A DNA stretch of 14,628 bases from contig JAOXYB010031342.1 in the NCBI GenBank assembly GCA_028565635.1, positions 1 to 14,628 of the forward strand, given 5' to 3'. This document shows positions 1 to 11,200 of the stretch, piece after piece. How positions within the stretch are numbered: position 1 is the first letter of the stretch; each line of letters begins with the position of its first letter. Both the position numbers and the translations under genes were made by a program. Under the pieces are notes generated by a model, which ran no database searches, was not told the DNA's origin, and worked only from the letters and a program-made list of their open reading frames with translations. This DNA comes from Phoronis ovalis. Lineage: Eukaryota; Phoronida; Phoronidae.

Positions 1-77
1 TACCAAAACCTAAAATTTTGGATTGGGTTCCGCGGCACATCCCCGTAGTCAAAAAACCTTGAGTACCCCCCCCCGGG
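1..77 (-). repeat. End of poly-G inverted-repeat element (copy 1, cut by window edge)
   Basis: Read on the minus strand this segment starts with a run of C and G, then tactcaaggttttttgac, then a block ending in the first aatccaaa unit. It matches the left end of the 4875-5280 element almost base for base over about 65 bp. The plus-strand order is the same as that of the 6755-7119 copy. The rest of this copy lies left of the window, so length and target duplication cannot be judged. No coding content. Confidence 0.8.
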
Positions 78-83
78 TTCATG

Positions 84-1878
84 GCGAACTAAAAAAGTAG
101 AATAAAATGGAATTTTACACATGTCGTGGTTAGGCTATCATTGTATTTTTTATAAAATCTAAACATATCTAAAATGACCGGCGTTATTTTAGCATGAGCT
201 GTGTTGAGCCTACGTATAACTGAATGCAGGCATGCATTCATGATTTACGTTAAAATAATTATTTTAAAGATTTCAAATACTTGTCGTATCTGGTATCAAC
301 TGCTCGAAATAAATCATTATTGAGAACAGAACAAAAAATTATTTTTTTTGACATTTCGCATATCTTCCACAATAAACCGATGGTATGCAGTGAAAACGGT
401 CTGCATAGTTGTTGTGACGATCATTACATGAATACAGTAACAACTATCGTTGCAGTTCAAAGACCGCCTACTCGTTCACGGATCACTTGGGACAATTTGG
501 TCTTTGATTCCTATTTAAACTACTTAGACGAGGTTTAAAATAACAGAAAAATAAATTAAACGCGTGTTAGCAATACTGCTTGTTAAAGGTATTTCATTCA
601 AGAAGAACATAAAAGAAACATAAAATTTTAAAGCGTTATAAAATTTCTACCAAAGTTATTACATACCGAAATAATTGTCTCTACACATGAGGTAAGCTCT
701 GACCTTTTATTTAAAATATTTAATATATGTCTAGTTGAAAAGAAGAAAAACCCAATGCATCATTGTTTTAAAAAAGCTATACGGCAAGTCGTATGATATT
801 CAGAGTAACGGAACTAAAATTATGTAACTGTATATTACGAACGCAATTTTCACTTCACTGTAGTGTTGATATTATTGAATAAACATTCTGTAGAATACGC
901 ATGCATTATCAGTAAATAAATGTCGATGTTGAATGTACATACACGTATAAAGTCTATCAAGAGATTAGTATTCAAAACCAACTGCATCGTTAGTTTAATA
1001 ATAGTCGACAGTTTTATGGGAAATCCAATTTGTCAATCAAATGATTCGTTGTGTAATAAAGGTCAACACTGTTATTATTTCTTTATGGACAGTTGCACCC
1101 GCTTCTAAGACCTGTATGTTTTAGAATAGCTCACTCAAAAATATTTTGAAGTACATGCATTAAGAGACTCGTTCTTATAATACACCGTCCATTAACTTAG
1201 AAATAAACCTATGAATGAGGAATCGTAATTTTTAAATATTTAATTCATTTTATTTTAAAGGAATATAATATGTCCTTCAGATATAAAATATTATAAAATA
1301 ACACCATGTAATATACGCTCATGCTGATGCTTTCAAAAAGAAAGGACCCGCTGAAAGTTATGAATTTTGCCTATATAAACTTCATGAACACATATGGTAG
1401 TACTGAAGACCGACAACTAAGAAACGGACAAGATGATAGCGGGACGCAGAAATCCTGAAAAAATTGTGGTTTTTGTTATATTACGGCATTCTTAAAAATG
1501 CACGTTACATGTGATACGTGTGCTTTGTTTGATGAAGGATATTTAGAACAGAAACATTGAAGGTTGACTGAAACAAATATTTAGTTAACTTTCTCTCTCA
1601 AATAGTTTAGGAATGAAAACATTTTATATTTTGACACTTGTAATTTGGCCGAGTAGTTGTTTACCAAGTATCCGTTTTTCATAACAACTTTTAGATGAGA
1701 AATAATCTAGTGTAAATATTTTTACCTGTTATAGCACCATATCAATATTAAGGAAACCGCTCCTAGTCTGTAAGATGTAAAGAAAGTGGGCCAAGAATTA
1801 ACAATGGATATGTAAAATATCATATTTATATAGGTTTTGGAAAATAATCTACATTTACCATTTTCCACTTGTTTCCAG
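84..1878. other. Upstream non-coding sequence (intergenic or 5' intron)
   Basis: AT-rich sequence before the first coding exon. The open frames here (for example 281-538 and 919-1108) are short, resemble no family I know and look like chance frames. A good-looking splice donor (gag then gtaagc) lies at 692. A TATA-like stretch lies at 1372. Either could belong to an untranslated first exon, because the leader at 1879 begins right after a splice acceptor. I see no transposon or RNA gene in it. Confidence 0.5.
1372..1379 (+). promoter_or_regulatory. Possible TATA box
   Basis: The stretch tatataaa sits about 550 bp before the start codon, followed by less AT-rich sequence. If real, transcription would start near 1400, with an untranslated exon spliced to 1879. 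In AT-rich DNA such a match is common by chance, so this is only a weak pointer. Confidence 0.15.
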
Positions 1879-1924
1879 GTCAGTCAGAGGCTTTTATCGA
1901 GTTACCAACCCAGACAAAGCTGAC
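1879..1924 (+). other. 5' leader segment of exon 1 behind a splice acceptor
   Basis: A pyrimidine-rich tract ending in gtttccag (AG at 1877-1878) precedes these 46 bases, so the first coding exon is probably not the first exon of the transcript. The 15 codons between the acceptor and the ATG are also open in the transporter frame. An upstream coding exon is therefore formally possible, but the ATG at 1925 gives an N-terminus of normal length for the family. Confidence 0.6.
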
Positions 1925-2213
1925 ATGATGTCACGAAACTTAGAACTCCAGGATGTAAAAATACAAGGTATAGAGAACAAGGCATTGGATTTAGACGACG
2001 AGAAGAAAATCAATGAACAAAATGGACATTTGCAAATAGCTGAGCAGAAACGAATCGATGCCGAAACAGATGGGGAATATCCAAAAGGGGAACCCGAAGA
2101 GGAACGATCTACTTGGGGGAATAAGCTCGACTTTTTGTTATCTATTATAGGATTTGCTGTTGATTTAGCAAATGTTTGGAGATTTCCTTATCTTTGTTAT
2201 AAAAATGGAGGAG
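1925..2213 (+). CDS. Exon 1: N-terminal tail and helix 1
   Basis: It encodes residues 1-96 and the first base of Gly97. Two ATGs are adjacent (1925 and 1928), with a purine at -3 of the first. Residues 1-63 form a charged tail rich in Glu, Asp, Lys and Gln, with no membrane segment, as in cytosolic N-tails of this family. Residues 64-97 carry the family signature, including [20 protein letters not shown] with Asp80. The donor is g|gtaagt, phase 1. Confidence 0.93.
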
Positions 2214-5200
2214 GTAAGTATGATCATGCGCCGTAATCTCCCGTAACAAACAAGTGCAGTCTATAAGAACTCAAAATAGAAAACTCAGTTTCAACGTAAC
2301 TGTGCCTGAAAATTCTATCACTTATCCCTCTTGTATCGGGTCCGAGACATCTAAGTAACTTTACAAGACTAATGTGCCACCAAACTGGGGGTAATTATAC
2401 ATTTTTCTAAAGTTCATTAACTTTTCTACAAATATATAGATGCTGGTCCATAACAAATCCTGGGAAATTACCCAGGTTTGGAAAAAATATTTTGAGTTCA
2501 GGCTGTACCTGAAAAAATGGTGCCTTATTATACCTTGAACATATTTGTTTCGCACTTACGTCTTCTTACTTCATTTATAATTCTTTCTGAAAACATTAGC
2601 TTTGAATATAACTTAAAGAATAATAATGTCTACATAAAACAACTACTCTCCAGTCTTTAAAATCACAGAAATATCTAAACATGTGCCAGTCAAATGGTTC
2701 AAGTACTTGCACATAAATTTGGACAATCATTTGATATTTTCACGTGGATTATTTCAAGGACTTGACAAACGTTGTTAAATGCTCTCAAAAGACGGTTGAA
2801 ATTACACTCAAGGAATTACACCAAAAAGTACAGTGCCAATGAAAATCAAACACATTACATGTCCATGAGCAGTTGTAAGATCTCCTATAGAAATTGATAA
2901 TAACTAGTAAGAGGATATTTTTAATAATATAAATCTCAGTTACACACCGTAACTAGGATCAAGAAAGAGGTTGGGTGCGAAAAGAGCATTGACAGAAATG
3001 TTCCAAAATTTTGCATTGTTTATTATATTTCAAAATGCAACCTCTTTCTATTAAGTATGGTAGTCAAAAAAATAAAATTTAGCTTTGTCAGTTGACACGA
3101 GCATTGCGATAAATGTGGTGCGCGAAAAGAGTAGAAATGCGATGGAAGCTAGAAAATATGGTGGGCTGATAGGCATGTTCAATGTCTACTGTTAACGTAC
3201 TATTTCTCATGCAGTTGTACAGTTTGTAAAACACGTGACTGCGGCATCGATTTCAAGTGCACTAACACTACCGGTAACACCAACAGTTAACGTCCCTAAA
3301 CTCGCTTACGTCACGAGACCTCACAAGGATTCTCACCTGATGAAATCTTAGACGGCTTGATGGTTTACCGCATTACAAGTTGCGTGTTTTCTGTTAGTAC
3401 GTCATGCATAAAAAACGAACCTAACAAAGTAATTGCACATTTTATAAGTTTTTTCCCGGGCTATTTACCCCCTATTTACAGACAAACGCAGCAGTACAAT
3501 GAGCGATAGCAATCCTTTTATGTATTAACTAGTTGTTTGAAGTTAAACTTTCCAATCTGGAACGCTAAACCTTCAAGTATACATGTACCTTGATATCAAA
3601 CTAGACACCAACCTTTATTTTGCATATCCCTACCGCGCGTACACATTACTAGGATTTCCTTTGAAAGATTGACATCCACAAAAATATCAAATTGCACGCA
3701 ACAACATATACTTTATGCCTCAAAAAGTGTGCTGGCACGAATGGACTAAGAACTTGACATATCCGTAAACAACAACAACAATAACTTGTTAACAAGTACA
3801 AAAATTATGCTATGACCTTTTGTAATTTTTTGTAGGTGCATTTTTGATTCCATATTTTTCAATGTTGATATTTGGAGCAGTGCCATTGTTTTATATGGAA
3901 TTATTATTGGGTCAATTTCACAGACAAGGCGCTGTCACTTTATGGAAGATAGCACCATTGTTCAAAGGTGAGAGTAATCAAGATCGGTAAATCGTTTTCA
4001 ATCTACGGTAAGTAGAAAACAGGGACAAAACCAGAATGTCGCCGTGTTCTCTTACCATACCAACTTCAAGCATTAGATGACTGAACTTTTATAAAAATAC
4101 GATTTTAAAAGTATGGATATCAAAACCATAAAAATGCAAATGGCATTTTTATGAGATGCTAATAAAAAAGTTACTTTGTATTACTTCACACAGTACCCCA
4201 TCAGATATTCCTAGTTAACCAAACCGCAAATCTCGTTTACGTACAAGGTGTCAACTTACTGTACTCACTATCATTTTAAAGGTAGATCCGCAGTTAGTGG
4301 AGTATCTGTAAAATAGGTGGTCGGTAAATTGCAAATTTTACTCAATGCACTTTCTTTCAATACTATCTCGTTGAAAGCCTCCGTTAGTGCGATACGCGCA
4401 TTTGAATTTTAACGTTATCACACGAAGCAATGATATTTATATAGCTGTTATCTTTTTCCCTATTCGATTGAGGTTTTCAAGCAAGAAAGAGAACTCTAGT
4501 TCGACTCTTCTCTTGAGAACCCTAATATTGAGCCGAATAGGGAAAAGGGAACCAAGGAAATGGTTTATTTTTCCTTGTTATCAAAAATGAACAAGGAAAT
4601 GGTTCATTTGCCCTTATTCAGATCAAAAATAAATAAGGAAATAATTCCTTTAAGGAAAATGGAAATGGCTCCTTTTCCTTATTCACATCAAAATTGAATA
4701 AAAAAGGATTGTTAAAAAAGGTAATAACTAACCGGACAAGATCATATTTGGACGTTTTGAACAATTTTAAGACATTGAATTTTGAACTCTAAATGACCTT
4801 TTGACCTCAAGGTAAAAAAAGACGCACCCAGGGATGCCACATGTCAAGTACCTCAAACTGTCTTCGAGATATAGCCCCGGGGGGGGGGTACTCAAGGTTT
4901 TTTGACTACGGGGATGTGCCGCAGAACCCAATCCAAAATTTTAGCTTGTGGTGGCAAACCCAATCCAAATTTTTTGAAATTTTAGGGTAGCAATCCAAAT
5001 TTTGTGAAATATAACGGTAGCAATCCAAAATTTTAAATTATTTGAGTAGCAATCCATTTTTACTGATACAGACCAAATTCCAAAAATCGTTTTACAGATA
5101 CAAACCTAAAATTAATCCAAATTATTTGCTGTGAGCAGCGGGTTGCAATCCAAATTTTTGAATTTCTTCACGGTAGCAATCCAAAAAAAATACAGTAAGA

Positions 5201-8200
5201 AGTATACAATCCAAATCCAAAATTTTTAACTGGGCTGCACACCCCCACCAAAAAAATACCTCGAGTACCCCCCCCCGGGGATATAGCTTGCTGAAAATTG
5301 GTAAGAAACCTAGAAAAAAAGAAACTAACCAAACCTAATTGGAGGGCTGCTAAAGCGCAACAATCCTAACTATTAGATTAACGGCTTAAACCTACCGTCC
5401 AAGTGTTCAAAATGTTGTTAAAGGCTGCAACATTAATTGGGATCTACCTTAACCCAAGCTACGCGTGGAATATTATAAATTATAAATTCATGTTTTCAGG
5501 TATTGGTTGGGGTATCATTCTGGTGTCGTATTGGGTAGCGGTTTATTATAACGTTATCATTGCTTGGGCTTTCTACTTCTTGTTCAGTTCGTTTACGGCC
5601 AACCTACCTTGGACAGGTTGTGACAATGAGTGGAATACGTGCAAATGTTGGGATGGTACAAAGAATATTACTGTTTGTGATAATGTTACTCTTAATGCTT
5701 CAACAGCCGTGTCAGCTTCTGCAGAATATTTTGAGTAAGTAACAAAGAATTTCTAAAAAATTAGATTCTTTAGTTCGCCGCTGTGACTTGGCCCTTAGTT
5801 AATTGCCTCTGGGCCTAGTACGGGCCATACTTTGGAAAGACAGCTTTTAACATTTAAAAATCAGCAAACTTCGACAAATACTTCGACCAACTCAATTCTT
5901 CTTAAAAAATTGATTTTTATTGAGAAATAATATTTTTTGTAGTCGTGGTGTATTAGAAATCTACAAAAGCACAGGTATTGATGACCTTGGAGAACCTCGG
6001 TGGCAATTAGCCTTGTGTGTTGTACTGGTATTCACTATTCTCTACTTGGCTCTCTTCAAAGGAGTTCATTCATCAGGCAAGGTGAGTCTTAGTTGAGGGG
6101 CGTAGGGTGTCCCCCGGGTGCAATGCTCGCACTTAAAAATTGGCAATGCTCGCTGCTCGCACTTAATAAGAAAAATTAACAACAAACAAAAAATGGTCGC
6201 AATTAGAAAGTAAAATGGTCGCCAAAAGAAAATGCCTCGCTGCAAGTTAAAAAAGACAGCAACATTTTTTTTAAAAATGGCCGTCAAAAGAAAATGCTCC
6301 CTGCTCGGACTTAACAGCCCCCATGCTCGCTGCTCGCGTAAACCCCCTATAACCCTCTTAGTTCGTCCATTGTAAATAGGACCGTTTTTCTAGTTAGTTT
6401 CTGTCCTCGTCCACTAGGGAATTTTGTGAATATTTGAGTGTTAGCTTATGGTGCAATACGCAATGAAAAAATATCAGTTTTTCATTAAATTTTTTAGGTT
6501 TTACACATATTTCAAATTTATAGCATTTACAGTGAATTATTTGTGAAGCATATACAATGTTATACACAAAATAAACTATATTACAGTCAAGCATTGAATG
6601 ATGATCTCTATCTAAGTTTATAATTATATTAAATAGATAAATATATATAGTTGGCAACAGCCCAATAGCAATCACAATTCTGTTAACAGTTGCAAATTCC
6701 CAGTATCCATTTCAAAATATCTTTGAAACAGTCATAGCAATGATTGCTTTGGAGCCTGGGGGGTACTCAAGTTATTTATTGGTGGGGCCGGTGTGTGGCC
6801 CAGTTGAAAATTTTAGATTGGATTGTATACTTCTTGCTGGTTTCTTTAGGATTGCTACCATTTTCAAAATTTAAAATTTGGATTACTACCCACTGCTTAC
6901 AGATTTTGGAATTTGGTTTGTAAGTCAGTTTGCATAAAAATGGATTGCTACTTAAATAGCTTAAAATTTTTGGATTGATATCCTTATATTTTACAAATTT
7001 TGCATTGCCACCCTTATATTTCAAAAAATTTGGATTGGTTTTGCTACCACAACCTATAAAAATTTGGATTGGGTAGAGCGGCACATCCCGTAATCAAAAA
7101 ACCATCGGTTTCCCCCCGAAATTAGAGATTGATCATGGTACTACATACAGATCTTGACAACTGCTACCTGATTGTCGGTGCATTTCTGCTGGTCTTGTAA
7201 ACTTTTAATGGCTCCCTTATCATTTGTTTTCCCGCCGCAGCATGAATGCAATATGTATATTTTTTTGGTTGGTTGGTTGGTTGGTAACTGCAAAATTGCA
7301 GGCTTCGTCAAACAAAACTCACTTTACAAACATATGATGCAGATTTTTGGTTGAAGTTTTCTCACAGAAACATGTGAAACCTCTTTCTTAGTCTGCTGCT
7401 GGCTTTATTTGAACTGAAGTAACATAGTTCCGGTGTTGATTAAATAGTTTGTGTTCCAGGTAGTATGGGTAACTGCTACAGCGCCATATGTTATACTACT
7501 GATACTCCTGATAAATGGTTTTACACTAGAAGGTGCAGGGAAAGGCATTGAATATTTTATAATTCCAAGATTTGAAAGGCTAGGAGATCCTGGGGTAGGT
7601 ATAAGTATGAATATCATATTGTGTTTGTATAATCAAAAAAGTAAGTATTGAAACATGCACACGCTATTCTACATGCAATTTTAGAACAGTGGCAAACAGC
7701 TCACTTTATTTCAAAATGTCTGTAGGGAATTTCTATATGGTTCTTGATAGCTAGATGAATGATTGGGAGTCACATTTCACTGATCACTCAAAGGTGTTCC
7801 TCAAGTTAGTTGGGTTTTATCTAAGCCACTACAATCCGGGATAAACAAACCTATGAATACAAGGGCAGGGTTATATGCTACGCATCCTTCATTTTACAGA
7901 AAATGTAGATCGTTTTTGAAAAATTAACTATAATTCCACACTAGGATGGAATTGCAAAACAATCCCAATCAAACCCACAGTTTGTAGCATTTCATGAATG
8001 AACAAACTCACAAGTATATATTCACTCGCACAAGTTATTCATAAAACGTGACAAGAAAAATTGGGAATGAGTGGGTTCATTTTGCTATGGCACATTGCCA
8101 GAAATAGTCTATTTCCTACTTGAAAGGTGACGTGGCACTAATTGTCCTTTCTCTCGCTGTCTCTGCGATGGCAATAAATGAAGAACAATATGACAGTATC

Positions 8201-11200
8201 ACTGTACTATATAATCAAATTTGAATCACTTCTATGTTTAATTAAAATAATTAAGTGTTTAAAAGAATATACCATTCCTGGTCAAAAGTTTTCACACCCT
8301 GTTTTTCTTGAAATATTTACAGGTGTGGATTGATGCCGCTATACAGATATTTTACTCAGTTGGTGCAGGCTTTGGTGTTCATCTAGCCTATGCAAGTTAT
8401 AATAAATTCCATAATAACTGTTACAGGTATGTATATAGTGGCTACATAAATGTTTCCTCATCCTCAGTAATATAACCCGAGACCTCTGTGAACTGGTGTT
8501 TGTTTAGAGCTAATCAGTAAGAGAGAGCAATTCTACAATTAAAATAAACATGTATGGGAATTGCTTGAAAAAATTATTAGAGAGGCTAAAATTAACTTTA
8601 GTTAATAAATGTAAGGTGTTTTCCATATTTTTTTGCAGGGATGTTTTAATAACAGCTGGGGTGAATAGTTTCACTAGCATATTCTCAGGATTTGTAATTT
8701 TCTCTTATCTTGGATACATGTCTGTAAAATCAGGCATCGACATCGACAAAGTAGCAACTGATGGTAAGAACTAGAATTTTTAGTGCCTGTAATACTTTCA
8801 AACTCTTAGATGATACATCACAGTAGTGACCCTTTGTTGTTAATTAAAATCTACTAACCCTATACAATTATTGAATCACCCATATTATATAATCTTAGTA
8901 TTTTGCATTAGTTGTTAATCTGGAAGTTGCTTTTCTCCTGGCTATATATAGTCTTCAGTTCATTTTCCCAGTACTTTAAAAAAATCACATAACAAAATGT
9001 ACATGAAACGAGTAAAAGTATAATACTATATTACACATTAAATCAATTTCCAATCACTGACACAATTTCTTATATTTGCTTGGTTTGCATGTTTAGTATT
9101 AGTTGTTCATGATAATAAGCCTGAATAGCTGTAGGTTTATGGTTATAATAATTATTAAAATATATGTTAGACTGATAATGTACGATATGCTATTTCCCAA
9201 AGAGTACTAAAATCATTCTTGAATTATATCATTTGTAATAAGGACACACTTTATAGTAACAAAATCAGTATAAAAAGATCCGAGAAATATTATCTAGTAA
9301 CACTTGAAGATTAATTATTATGTGTCCTATACTCACAGCTCAATCCCATCAAATTTATCTAATATTTTTATGAATCTCTGCCTCATTGATTCAAAGAACT
9401 AAAGGAGAAAAAAATTGATGAATGTATAACATCAAGAACTACTTCAGCCAGGCCAGACTCTAGGGCGGCCTAGAGTGTGGCTGCACCTAATGGTGTTCTT
9501 AAGCTGTCATTAACAATATCTGTAACCGTTATGTTTTTTAGGGCCAGGTTTAGTATTTGTTGTGTATCCAGAAGCCATTTCTACTTTGCCAGGATCCACA
9601 GCTTGGGCAATCATTTTTTTCCTTATGTTAATAACATTAGGACTAGACAGCTCAGTAAGTATCTATTCTCATTCTGTGAAATTATTCATGTAGAAAGTCA
9701 CAGCCAAAGTATGGAATTCCTAGTACCTGACTGGTCAACTTGGGAATTCCAAAACGTCTAATGACTGGAGTTCCTCTTAGGACAATAAGTTCCCAATAAA
9801 ATTGGAGCAAGTTTATAATATTCCCATGCTTAAATCAAAATAAGGGCGAAATAAATGTTCAACAAAAACATTCTTCTGTTTATTTTTGATTGATTTATAA
9901 TAGGAAATATAAATTTTAATTAAAAATAAAACAATAAAATATAATTAAAATAGAGGCATTGTCTTTAATAGATTAAAGCAAATAGAGAGGGATACATTAA
10001 TTAAGATAGATCCCCTTAATTTACAAAATCATGGATCTGCCCCTCAATAAACGCTCATAATATTACAGCGTAGGTATAACAACTGTAAAGTGTACAATAC
10101 TATTTTATCATAAATTAACTAAAGTTGCAATAATAATAATAACAACAACAATAGGTAGATCCATACCATGATTGATATTTGGCAAATCATAATTTACTTT
10201 CACCTCTCATTATTTTGTGATGTTATTCATATGTTTCAGATGGGAGGTATGGAATCTGTATTAACTGGTTTGAAAGATCAGTTTAAAGATCAACTAAAGA
10301 AGATACCATACAGTCGTGAAGTACTCACTGCAGTGGTTATAGTCGTAGCATGCCTCATATCTCTTGTTAATGTCACTTATGTAAGTAAAACTGCTTCTCG
10401 TAATAATATCTTTAAGTAATGTACCAGCTATCAAAATTTACAACATTTATTAATTATATTAAACAAGCCACTTTTCATATTCTAAAAAAAGATTGTGCAA
10501 TTTAAAAATTAATAAAATATTGGATTATTGTGTATTATTATTATTAAGTAGTGCACCATGATTTTCAATTCACTATATTTAGGTGTCATTAAATGCTAAA
10601 TAATTTAATGCAATTTTCTACTGTCACATAGCCTTATGTTAAAATTTCAGAAAACATTTCTTTTGGAAATTAACAGATTTTTTAAGAATTTTCATTTAGG
10701 CCATAAGTAAAATTTATCTTGATAACAGTTGAGTAATTTCATTTTGTTACTGCATTGTTAAAACGCAGATAACGAAATGGTATGTTCTGCACTATTGCAG
10801 GCATTTTAAATTTATGGCAGTTAGTATGAAAGGGGTGAGATGCAATGCTTTGCATTCAGTTTTTGGTATCATAACTTTATAAAATTCATATCTGTCATGT
10901 TTCTGGCGGGAAATTCAACATTTTTTGAGTTTTATAATGAAAGCAGTGGTGAAAATCACCGTAGAAAACTAGATTCCTCTTACGACTGGAAACGTCTCGT
11001 AAATGCAGACTAATGGTATATTCAATCATTAGTTCAAGTTTGAACATAATTCAAGCTATGTAAAGATTCATTTTAAAATGTTATACATGGTATAAAAGTG
11101 CCTTCTGACCAATTATGACTTACAGTGCAGGGTCAATTGACCATCCAGGCTATAGTCATACTGACAAGTAAGCTACAATGGGCTACAACATTATCATTAA

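Larger units (their letters stand above)
3968..5499 (+). other. Intron 2
   Basis: 1532 bp, gtgaga to ttttcag, phase 1. It carries a ~93-bp foldback (4454-4546), an array of palindromic units rich in aaggaaa (4554-4705), and a complete poly-G-ended repeat element (4875-5280). The open frame at 4387-4590 is only the foldback read through. Confidence 0.85.
6082..7459 (+). other. Intron 4
   Basis: 1378 bp, gtgagt to gtgttccag, phase 0. Its first part is a 261-bp repeat element (6095-6355). Its middle is AT-rich. Its later part holds the third poly-G-ended element (6755-7119) and a short (ggtt)n run at 7267-7285. The reverse open frames here come from these repeats. Confidence 0.85.

Noticed and set aside
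281-538. 85-codon open frame upstream of the gene
   Set aside because: It starts without an ATG at its first codon, resembles no family I know, and sits in AT-rich DNA where such a length occurs by chance.
919-1108. Short frame with a hydrophobic start and four cysteines near its end, like a small secreted peptide
   Set aside because: The hydrophobic stretch is short and interrupted by charged residues, the cysteine spacing matches no family I can name, and there is no flanking exon or signal support.
4387-4590. Forward frame in intron 2
   Set aside because: It reads through the foldback and first palindromic unit; no protein family resemblance.
4930-5220. CRISPR-like array of ~30-bp spaced repeats
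   Set aside because: The units are degenerate, continuous minisatellite repeats without distinct spacers, inside an intron of an animal gene.
6066-6287. Reverse frame overlapping the exon 4 end
   Set aside because: It is antisense to exon 4 and the 6095-6355 element, with low-complexity hydrophobic residues produced by the repeats.
6776-7084. 102-codon reverse frame with repeating residues
   Set aside because: It lies entirely inside the copy 3 repeat element; the ~30-bp period explains both the open frame and the repeated residues.
9477-9761. Forward frame overlapping exon 8
   Set aside because: It is in a different frame from the transporter; exon 8's true frame gives the conserved outer loop 4 and helix 8 sequence.
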